From Lepeophtheirus salmonis (lineage: Eukaryota; Arthropoda; Copepoda; Siphonostomatoida; Caligidae), in NCBI RefSeq assembly GCF_016086655.4, contig NC_092584.1, forward strand, positions 7,367,907-7,431,906: a stretch of DNA of 64,000 nucleotides. The letters are read 5' to 3'. The notes beneath the pieces are model-generated. The model ran no database searches, had not been told where the DNA came from, and saw only the letters and a program-made list of their open reading frames with translations. Shown in pieces: positions 10,478 to 22,400 of the stretch. Each line of letters begins with the position of its first letter. Positions within the stretch are counted from its first letter, which is position 1. The position numbers were made by a program, and so were the translations under genes.

Positions 10478-13400
10478 ATGGTCAATCCTTACAGATCAAG
10501 CTCTGAGAGTGATTACCCCAATTTTTCATCCATAGGGCCATCCTCATTAGAAGACATTGATGAAGAAAAGTTTCGCTCAGACTTGGAACGAAATTCAATT
10601 AGCTCAGGGAGTGTTCAGCGACACTCCACTTCTAAGAGAGTTCTATATCCTAACACTGTTCAAAAGGAAGATAATGTTATCCCCCCCAAATTTGCATGAA
10701 ATTCGTCATGCGAGACTATTGAAACAAGCAGAACAACAAGCAAAACATCAAGGACCCAATCCAATCGTGTTATCAATTCCATCTCTAAAAGGTGAAACAT
10801 ATTCAAATCCTCATGATGATACATTGTCCCTAAGGAGAGCATCTCACTGGTACAATCTTTTTTGGGCTCATTGATTGGAAAAAGTTGAGGAGACATTTCT
10901 TCAGTGAAGGTGGATCAGATGTACCATCAGGATCATCTAATACAAAAAAACAATTTGGTAAGAAGGTATTGAATTCAAGCGTTGCATTCAAAAAATAAAA
11001 AAATCATACCTGGATGTATAGCGTTCGTATTACCTGTTGAGTGTTTTCCTCATGAAGAGCCCAAACAAATAATATTTTTAAAAAATAATTATACAATTAT
11101 GAGTGTTAAACACCTTTAAAAAATGTTCTTCAATGATCGAAATAATAGCCCATTGGGCTCTCTCAACAATCGAGATAAGGAAGAAGCAGTCAAAACATCT
11201 GGTTTGATATTAGTGTTATAATAGTGTTTCAATCCCTATACCCAACGATCTAACGATCTTTTTCTAAAATATTTTTCAGATGCTCTATTTTACGGATCGA
11301 TATGTAGTTTTATATCCGGATTATTTCTATTAATGAGTTTTTCAAGCCCTTATTGGCTCGCATCATGGGAAGAGACACAGAGTCCATTTAAGAATATGGG
11401 ACTGTGGGAAATGTGTTTCTATAGATTTAGACATCCAGACTATCAGTTTGACTATGCATTTTCTGGCTGTCATCCAATATATGGAACGGAATATCGACTC
11501 ATTAGAGAAAAACTTCTCCCAGGTATATAAATAATCCTAATAACATTTGTTTATGTACTTATTACCTATATGATTTTAACGGAAGATTTAATTAATGACT
11601 TACGCAACCTTTCCTTCCACTATTTCAATCCTTTAATTTTATAATTTAGGTTGGCTCATGGTTGTCCAACTTTTCATCACATTAGCCCTAATATCCTCAT
11701 TTCTTGGGCAAACTGTTATGGTTCCTTTACTCTTAAGATACCCCTTGAAAATCATTTTAAGGTTTGAGCACCAATTCTGCGTATTTGTTATGGCTTGCTA
11801 TGGATGCACAGGTTATTTTCGTTCAGCTTTTTCTGATTTAAATTTCATAATTGATTTATTTCCTCCCATTTACATATAGCCGTATTTATTTTCTTGGGGA
11901 TATCTACGTTTGGAGGAGAGTGCTGGAGTCGAGATTGGCTCTTGTATCCGAATTTCAATTATGTATCCTGGTCCTTCGCATTTGCATTATTTGCTTGCCT
12001 TGGACATATATTATCCACAGTTTTATTCTACATGGTAAGATATAATGATATTTGATATTAAATAAAATATTTATAGTAGTTTTACACTTCAATATATTGG
12101 CGTTATATCAGTGCATTAATTAAGTATCATCCTCATCAACTTTTTATTAAGTAATATTTTATAACAAAATACTGGAAATTATTTATTTAGTTCTAAAATT
12201 AGGTAGAAGTGTCTTAAATTTCTAAAACAATCATTTTTTTAACCATATAACGTGTCCCAGCTGGAACTTGGGTCACTACGCACTCTGCATATAAGGGAGC
12301 TGCTGCCCTGTTTGTATCTAATATAATTTCCTCGATCTAAATTTTCTAACGACGCCCCTTATTTTAAGTGCCTGTTACCAAAGTGAGTCTGTAAAAAAAA
12401 AAAAAAAAAAAAATAGACCAGGGCCGAAAGAACCACTGACCCGGAACCAGGCACAGCCTTGTTTATATTAGCCCAGGCTATAGAAAACCACACCACCTTA
12501 CCATAAACTTTTTAGTTTGTACATGCTCTATTACATCCACGAAGTTTTTGAGCCAAAAAATTGTCAAATTGCTCAAATATTTTATTCCAAAACTCATGGC
12601 GTTATAGAGTTAAATATTAATGCTTCACCCAACATTGTATTATGGTTATTTGAGTAATCATACATGCTCAAAGTAACTGCAAGAGCTCACGTTACTCATA
12701 GACAAAATTTGATTATTTTAGACTACATTAAATAAAAATGATGCAGACATGGTTTCACAAAATATGGATCCCTTGCCATACAGGATGAGCCATTTTGAAT
12801 GTGAACTGTAACTTGATTTGATATGGTCTATCTCCCATGTCAGTTTTAGGTGGACATTAAGTCTGGCCCTACACATGGTTATATAATACTTCATCCCCAT
12901 ATTGTATCAAGCAACCTTTTATACGAAAAGTAATAGAAGAAAAGGCCTAACATCAGTTGGTAGCAAGGTGACTGTATAAAAGGTGTGTCGATAAGAAACT
13001 TGCACCTTTTTTGATGACGTCACTATGGAGCCAAGTTCAGTGTTACTGAATAGTGTTAAGTGTTAACCTCATATTATTTCAAGAATTATGGCTTCTTCTA
13101 GAGATAATAGTCGTATGTGTGCTGTTTCAACCTGTACAAATCCATCAAATGTGCACTATTTTTGTATCCCAAGGCAATATTTGAGGATCCAGGGACTTTG
13201 GGTTTCTAAGTGTAAGAGGTCGTATAAAGTCAATATAAAAAATACACGAGTGTGTGAACGATACTTTTATCCTGAGGATTTTGAAAGAAATCTCTTAAAA
13301 TAGAAATACTGAAAAAAATTGAAAAAGGGTGCATTCCCACCGTACAATATTCCAGGGAATAATTGCCTTCCCACTCAAATAAAATGTGACAGAGATCGAA

Positions 13401-16400
13401 GTAGAGAAAAAAAATGAAAGAAAGGTTTTGGTGGAAGAAATATTAAAATCAAGACTGTCTAGATAATATTTTTTTTCAAATTGGTCCCTCAGAGGAAGTA
13501 ATGAGCACCTGTCTCCAGTTAAGACTCTTAGAAGATTAAAAGTTATCATGTTTGGACAAAGTCATCATAACCTATTCCTGAGAAATCCAGCAGTTGAGGT
13601 AGAAGCAAATGAAAATTATCAAACAGCTTTGAGAGATGATATCCAAGTTGTAACAAAATCTTTGACTCATGACTCCTCTGTGTGTGCAATTAAGCAGCCT
13701 AATGAATCACATGAAGAAATATTACATGGAATTGAATGTTCGGAAGTTTCGGAGCATTCTGAAAATTTAAATACTTTTGGCATTCACAAAACGTCAATAA
13801 AAATGAAATACTCCAGCAAGAATGTTTTAAAGCTTCCAGAATTCAAAGTGATTGCTTAGATCAGGGCCTTGCCTACATTGCTGTCCAATCCAAAAAAAAA
13901 TCAAATCTTTACATCCACGCCTTGCACAGAAAACAAGTGAGACAGAACCTTACGTGCAAACATCTAGTTCTTGTACTATGCTTGTTTCTCGGGGGAGGCT
14001 TTACCATTCATTCGGAGGAATTATTGAAATTTCCTCAAGAATTACAATATCAATTCCCAATAATTTCACAGTATTCATAAGGACGACATCGACAAAAGAG
14101 CAAACGTTGTTAAAAGGCTGTCTGATCTTCTTGTTGAACTTTATCCTAGTTTGCATAAGGAATTGATTGTCTCTTTTGTGAAAACTATGACAAGAATAAC
14201 ATTAAAGTACCTAAATCACTAAATTAAACTAAAAAATGCAAGTGTGAATTTGAGAAGATTGAAACAAATTGTTTAATTTACGATTTAGTAATTAAAAATA
14301 TATTTAGTTCATGAATAGTACAAAAAAATGATTTTAATGAGGGATCGTATTTAAACTTTAAATTTTATATAGTCACCTTAATATAAGGTGTGTCGATAAG
14401 AGATTTCTTTGTTTTTGTTTACAATTGTTCTGGCTATTTTGATGACGTCACGGAGGAGTCACTTGAGTAGGAAATTCAAGTTTATTTAACTAACAGTATT
14501 ATTACATCATATAATTGTATTTTATTTTCAAAGTGTAAATTTTTAACCTCTGACGATTACGGTACTAAAATTAATTTAAAAAAAAAAAGATTAAAAGTTG
14601 TTTTGAATTAAAAAAACAAATAGGTCAGAACATACATAAATATAACCATCAGTATAGCGAAAAAATCAATAATATATTAAGAATAAGTGAATATTATGCA
14701 CTAAATATGAAATGCTCATTTGAAAAACATAAACTAACAATAAGATCTTAATTTGTTATTTATCTTGAACATAAAAAAATAGATTTCAATTTAATTATCT
14801 TGTAAACATAACCTAACGTGATGTCCTGAATAAGCCTCTTTTGGCTTGTAATTTTGACCTTTTGCTTTAGATATATATATATTAATACTAGGAAATCAAG
14901 TTATCTAAAGCATCCCCAATTTTATATTGCAGACAAAACTATCAAAAAAAGACAAAAAGCATTATCTTTGAAGTCTAGAATAATCTTCTAATTGTTTTCC
15001 GATCACAAAAGGGACTCACAAGTAATAAAGAAATCACTAATCAAGAGTCAGACTTAAAGTGTCCAAATTAAATAATTATCCATATAGACGATACATTTCT
15101 GCATTATGTACATCAAGGACACTATAAATGAAATAGTTTTCTTACAGGAGAAGACGAAGCAGAGTTGACTTAAGTTGAAGAGAGGATCAGAAGACGTATT
15201 AGATATCCAAATGGAAAAAATATGGATTGCTAGGAACGGAAAGGATGGGTGGATGAGTATGAATATATCCATATCCATGATACAAAAGATCCATTTAAAT
15301 CTATAAGAATTAAATGCATTTCTACGCAGTTCACAACTTTTTTATTCTCCTTCGGCTTTTTTTATTTATCTATAAATTATAATTATTAATTAACACTTAT
15401 CAGTAGTGAGTAACACTGAACTTGGGTCCTTTGTAACGTCATCAAAAAAGATGTCAGATAACGTCAACCAGACTGCGTTGTAAGTTTCTTATCGACAAAC
15501 CTTATATATAGTCACCTTGCCTTATATATAGTCCTCTTGAGTTGGTAGTAAGTTAATTATGGGACAAATATCCCCAACTGTGGAATTATAATTCAATAAG
15601 TCAAAAAGTGTTCACTTAACAACAAATCATTATACTTTAACCAATCCACGTTCAGAACACGGGAAAAGCAGCAGAAATATCGACAGCTGACAACATAAAC
15701 CATACTATATTTTTGTGTTAATGAGGTAACACCGTGATAAATAAGGAACTTGCTCAGAGTAAATTTTTAATAAATTAATAAATATTAATAGAAAAAGATA
15801 TTTGGAATGCATTCTCTTAAATAGGTCTTTGAAAAAAAAAGTATGCATAAAATGATCCGGCATTTTTTTAAATGAAGATTTAAGCTTTTTTTTCGAAAAG
15901 AGTCTAAATCTATTCTCTGAAAGAAACAAAATTAGAAAGTAAAAATTAAATTTAAAAAAAATTAAGGACAGAAAAGGCCCCTGCACTTCTATTTTTGACC
16001 TTAAAATCCTCTTGTCTATATGGAATTAAACCTACAAATACATGGCTTTGTTCCACCATAAATCTGTAATATTATTATTTATGTGTTTCATGAAAGAATT
16101 TGTACACGTAATAAATAGGTTCATTAATTAACTAATTTTAATTTAATAGAGAAATGCTTTATACGAAAAAAATAACGATGATATTATGTAAAAATTGACA
16201 AAAATTTAGGTCAAGATAATACATGACTCAGGAGTATTTTTAATGTATTCAACTATAATTATGCATGATAGACAATTGAAATCAAATGAAATTTTTGTAT
16301 TAGAATACTTAGTCATAAAAATCAAACTAATCAAAATTAATGATAGAACAGTGATTATATTACAAATGAATAAAAACTGAAAGCGCAAAAGTAAAAGCAA

Positions 16401-19400
16401 TAATTACTTTCAAACGATCCATAAGTGAAACTCTTAATTTTTGTGTTACTAAGATTGTTCAAAAATGTGCAGTTATTTTCATCGAACAAAAGTGAGTCTT
16501 ATTAGCAAGACTAGCAGAGCTCCGAAACTTGTTTGAATTTTTAAAAGTGCATTTATAGCTCTACATCAAAATAAATCTTTAAATGAGAACTTTTGGCCTA
16601 TTTAGAGAAGAGAAAAGCCCCCAAATCAAATATTAACAGACAAAAAAGTTGCTTGAAATATTTCCTGCCTTTTTTTCCATTAAAAAAGTGATAATCTTTT
16701 TCAATATAAGATATTTTGGGCGCTAAAGGCCTCCTTGGGTGTATTTAAATGAAACTTCAGTAGATGCATACAAGGTTCTTATTTATTTTTTAAATATTCG
16801 AAAACATTATGTTACCTCTCTACATAAAAATATACATTTTATTTTGTTGTCAGGAGCCGATATTTTTACTTCTTTTCTCATAATAAGTGTTCTGAACGCT
16901 GATTGGTTGAATTATAATTAGCTCATTTTAAAAAACTGTATACAATTCTCAACAATCATTGAGCAATAGTTATTCCAAAGTTGGGAAGAATTGGCTAATT
17001 AATAACTGACTTTGAGCCTATTTTCACTTTCCTTTTGGATGAAAGGTTGAAAAAGATTAAATTAAAGTCTATTTATTACTCCAGATCCCTCAATCTAAAA
17101 TTTTAACCAAACAATTTGTTTAGTTTGATTATGATTCATTCTTATTGGTTAAATCCTTTGAATTATCTGCGACGTCATGAAACTATTCTAGATTACGTCT
17201 CCTTACAAACAAACAGACATATTATTTGGAATTCTAACGATGATTAATTATTTACAACATTTCAATTCACTATGTATATATTATAATCATGATAAAAAAA
17301 TATTATCTGAATACTGTACAGTGTACATATATGTACAGCTACCTACTGCATGATGATTATTCATTATTGAATTAAGTATACGATGATAGATGCTATGACT
17401 AGTTGTCTATAAAAGAAAATTTAAATATGTGTAATAGTAGCATTACATTAAGCAAAATGTGATTTATGAGTTATGAGATATATTATAAATTATAATCGTA
17501 CTAATATAATTTTTGATTATCATGTTTTGTTTCATTTTTACTTATGCATATAATATGTAGTAGATATTATAAGTAATCATATTACAAAATGCAATTGTTA
17601 TTTCTTTTTTGAAAGTAAGGAAGCTTCATACTTAAGCAGAACAATATGTTTTTTTGGCAAACTGATGTGTATTTTTCTTCTAAAATATGTATGAATATGC
17701 TGTTAGCAAGTCTATCGACTATGTCCCCACAACGTAAATGATTTATATATGATTACATGTAGTTAGTGATGAAAATCGCGTGTATTTTGGAAGTGTTAAA
17801 AAAGAATCTAAAAATTAACATGGCAACATTGACAATTTGAAGAATGTCTCCGAAATTGGAATCTCAAATCTACTCTGAGTCCTACAAGGACTTATAATGA
17901 TAATTCCCCCAACAAATTATTAGGGCTACTCTTCGTCTTTTATGAGCACACACGAATGTTCAATCAAGTTTTAAATATCATTGAAGGTAGTAGAAAAGTA
18001 TGTTCACTAAAGAGGAGTTAAATAATCATGACAACAGCTGAGGTAAAGCCTTTTGACAGTTTACCGATTCAAAACAAAAAAACGGACAAGGTCAAAAATA
18101 TACCGGATTTTCGTCACTTTACACAGTGATGTAAATCCCTTAAATTTTTTAGGTGACCCATTTTTTGAATTGATAATCTGAAGAAATTATTTTTGTTTCC
18201 TTAGCAGTTGTCATTATTATTTAATCCCTGAGTAGTTAACTTCCTTTCCTACTATATTCAAAGCCTGATTGAATAATGGTGTGTGCTCATAACAGAAGGA
18301 GTGTAGACTTGATTATTTTTTGCGGAATTGCCTTGAATGTAAGCAAATGGGTCACTAAAAATATGGAGAGGAGTCCTGCTGGAACATATAGTTTCCCTCT
18401 GGGTAGTTTGACTTCACCCAGGGCAAGATCACCTCCTCGAGGACGTCCTGGTACTACTTGGCCCCAATTTTCAGGAATTTCGGGAAGCAATACGAGGGCA
18501 TCCTCTTCCCCGTCCGATATCATGATTCCCAGCATCAGGGCAGAGACTGGGAGCTTAGTCTGTTTGTCTGGCGATACCTCATCGACGGCCTAAGGGAGGT
18601 TCCGGTCATTCCTGGAGCTTTCAATTAGTCCCAGGCCCAGTTTTTCTTACAATATTGCTGTGCTATACTTTGCCTTTTGGCCTCCATCTCGACAATGAAT
18701 GAACCGATTTTAGTCATTTGTAGCTCATTTGAATTGTAATATTTATAAAATCTTGTAACCTTATTTTCAAATGAGGCCTCCCTGACACTATCAAAGTAGA
18801 AGTAGTCATTTGCTGTCGTACAGTGTACACGGTACTACCTTATAATTGGAACAAGGAACAGAACAGAAATAATTGATGAACGCTGAACGAGAAAAAAAAT
18901 TGAAGAGCACGCCAAAATAGAGGAACACTTACAAGCTTATTTGTAATCAATTCAGTATTTTTAAAGTTTTGAGAACATGCCATCATTACCTTTATTGATT
19001 TATGCAACCTTTCATCCGAAAATAAATAGAACCAAAATCAGTTGGTAGATAGCAAATTCCTCCAAAGTATGAAATTATTATTCAATAATTGTTCACAGCT
19101 TAAAAGGAGCTAATTATTATTCAACCAATCAACCTCCAGAGCATCGATTAGGAGAAAAGAAGCAGAAACATCTATAGCTGACAGCGAAATATACTTTATT
19201 CGTGTTGTGTCGATACTTATTTAGGACTGAAGACTGATGAGCCGTTCAGTCTTAGTCCGGTCCAGTCCTAAAAATTATAAAGCTAGTGATGACGTTACTC
19301 ATCTTTATTTTCATATTTTTTTAAATCAGTTCTAGTACAGTCCGAAGGACCGATCCTAAGGACTGATAGAACCGTCCTGATTCTGTACTGGACCGAAGAA

Positions 19401-22400
19401 ATAAGGACTGACACACACAATACTATAAATTTTGGCCAATAAAATTATATTATTTAATAAATTATTAAAAGAACTGGGAATAAAATTATTCACAATTTAA
19501 AATTTTGCTCTGAGGAGGGAAAAGTTGATGAGAAACGCTCTAATATTAAACAGATGGCTACCGTTGAGAGGAGATCTTGCAAAACTATATACACATAGAC
19601 AATTAAATGATATTTCAATATTTGTTCCTTATCAAAAAAGTTATAATGAAGATTTAAGCAAATACCTATACAAAGTTAGTTTTCTCGCAATTTTACATAT
19701 CCAAGATGTGTACAAGCTGTTTCATAGCGTATCTACAATTTAATTAGATTAAAACTAGCCATTGTAATCTATTAAATAGATATAGCATTTTATTTTTGAA
19801 TTTGATTATGTAACACAGATAAGGATCAATTAGTAATTATAATTAAAGGTGGGACAAAGACCCTTTATTGCAAGTCCAAATAGAGTCCAAAGACTTAGGT
19901 ATCAAGTCTCAAATCTTTTTTCACAAGTTCAAGTCTCTCGATATTTTTATAGAGTCCAGTTTCAGTTTTCATATTTCTTTCGAAATTTGTTCAAGTCTAT
20001 AATTATCATGTCCGGGACTCGAACTTGAGACTTAAGACTCGACTTAACCGTACAATCAAAGGCTCAAGACTTTAATCCCACTCGACAGCTAAGACTCACG
20101 ACTGGATTTAAAATCGAAAGTCGTTGAAATTTTTTCACACCATATAAGACAAGGTAACTAGAAATACAAGATATTAGATATATCAAATATTTGGACCGAT
20201 TCTTTCACCACGCTTTTTTTTCTTTTACTGTCAATGGAGCGTGACGTCAAACCCGATTTTTATTAAATTCATTGATGGAATTCATGCATAATTATGGAGT
20301 GATTTATCATAATAATTAAGACTAAAATGCTTTTCAGTTTTTAAAAATAAAATTTTATAGAGGGAAATTATCAATATTTCGAAAACATAAAAAATACATA
20401 AAATTATATTAAAACTTTCGATAAAAATAAATTAGAGTAGAATAAAAAATTGGATTTTAATTAATTTAAAAGTTAACCGACAAAATGAGTCATATTTCTT
20501 ACTTTCCTAGATAATTTATTTTTTTATACAGTTCTAATTTAATGTATTAATATATTTTAGTGGAATAAATCTTTGGGTACATATACAATATTTTGATAAT
20601 TACATGGGGTTAATTAGGGCATTTACTATGAATATTTTTTATCAGTCTATCCATAACAAATGGTTTAGTATCTACATAGGTACCATTGAATTGATTAAAT
20701 TCGCCTTCATTTACTTTGAAAAGTGTATAAATTCTGTAGGTGGTTGAATTAATCCCCTTCTTGATAGAGTTTGTAGCCGTGGACTAGGCGGAACATTAAG
20801 ATATGAGGTTTGGATTCCTAATGTTGGAGTTTGGGGAAGGATATTTTTGGCTACATACCCCAAAACGTATATAAATCCCTCTTCCTGACAGTTGATTTTG
20901 TTGAGAATACTTACCATATCTCCTACATTGTAGTTTCCATTTTCATCTTTACTACAAGATTCTGGGTCTTTATGTAGTTCTTTAAAAAAAATATTGTAAA
21001 AATCAAAATTTTCAATGGCTTCGAACGTTTCCTCTGTTATAAATTCATTATTTTCTCTTAAATCTTTTTCATTCAATATACTCCCTGTGACTTGTTGAAT
21101 CATGAAATGAGAGGGGATCGTCATTTTGAAAATTAACTGGAGCATCTTCAAAAATAACTTTTTCAGATCCACTGATTACGTTTATACGAAATTGTTATAT
21201 TGATTCTACAACATTAGGATGAGAGTAAGTTCGTCCAATATATCTTATTCTGGAAAAAAGGATTTTAAAGGTAATCTTAATTCAGTCTAGATGTCATTAC
21301 ATAGGGATGATTTCGTTATTGTGATTCCTTTTAATTTTGTTGTATTTTTCCTACCACATTTATCATTGAGAGAAGATTTCCCTTTTACTCCTCCAAATTA
21401 ACCACATCTAAAAGTTTTATTAGATATAGGTCGGGAACTGTTAATGACGTCAAACTATTTATCTACATGTTCGATGAAATCAGGAACTTTCTGTTTAGAT
21501 TGATTCTCCTCATTTAAAAGTCTAATACCACCAGCTGTCTAAATAATTCAGCGGCTGGCCGAACCTGTTCTTTGGTACATCCAACTACATTTAAATGATC
21601 AGAACTTAATTTATGACATATTCGAAGCTCCTCATGATCCTTATGTAATAGTTTTCTAATTGTCTCGATTAAAATGAGAGTTCCATCTTCTAATTGGAAG
21701 CCCCGATCAATGAAATGGTTTATCAGTAACTTCAAGTAGTGAGATACATCTGCAAACGCATATATACTCTTATATTCGTTGAATAGATAGGAAAGGTATG
21801 TTTTATCAGTAGATAATCCTAATTATGTCCAAGGACTGATATTTTTGGTCCCATATTAGAAACCATTCCAATAATACGAATCCAGTTCTAAAATAACATT
21901 CAAAGGTAGCTCCTTTGTAACCGGACAATCATAGTTGAAGTAAATTGGTTCCTTCCAAGGACTTATCAATCCAGAATAAATATAACCTGAATTTGAGACA
22001 TAAAACAAGAGTATTATTATTTATTTGCGAAAAATAAAACATCGTATCGAAATAGTATCGATATAAATTTTCATTATATCTGGAAAGATCATCGGATTTT
22101 TTTTTCAATGATTAGACGATTGAATTTATAACAAATTATGATAAAAATAATTTATTTTTAAAATGGTCATAATACCAGCAAATATATTCTACTACTTGAC
22201 TATAATGTTTATTGATTAATTCTTACTGATCGTCATTGAATCAAATGTTTAAAAACAACAACAAAGTAAGTACATATTTGTATATTATAATTTATAGTTT
22301 AGTCATGGATTACTTTAGAAATTTATGGTTAATTATACACGACTGCAAGATGCAAAAATACCCACAAACTTAACAACTTTTTCGACTCAATCTCTAAAAA

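Larger units (their letters stand above)
12964..15539 (+). mobile_element. P-like (THAP) DNA transposon with target duplication
   Basis: The left end (CAAGGTGACTGTATAAAAGG, then TGTGTCGATAAGAAACTT) and the right end read in reverse (CAAGAGGACTATATATAAGG, then TTGTCGATAAGAAACTTA) form long imperfect inverted repeats. The match continues into GATGACGTCA and CCAAGTTCAGTGTTACT (left arm to about 13060, right arm from about 15394). The 9-base sequence AGTTGGTAG sits directly on both sides (12955-12963 and 15540-15548) and looks like a target-site duplication. P elements make 8-base duplications, so one base may be chance. The element carries a THAP-type frame and a transposase C-terminal remnant, but no intact catalytic region. 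An extra internal copy of the terminal sequence lies at about 14371-14460, so it may be a nested or composite element. Confidence 0.75.

Noticed and set aside
12035..12058. Read-through of the claudin-like exon 4 donor, adding VRYNDI before a stop
   Set aside because: It would give a very short tail and ignore a good GTAAGA donor; possible as an intron-retained form but not needed.
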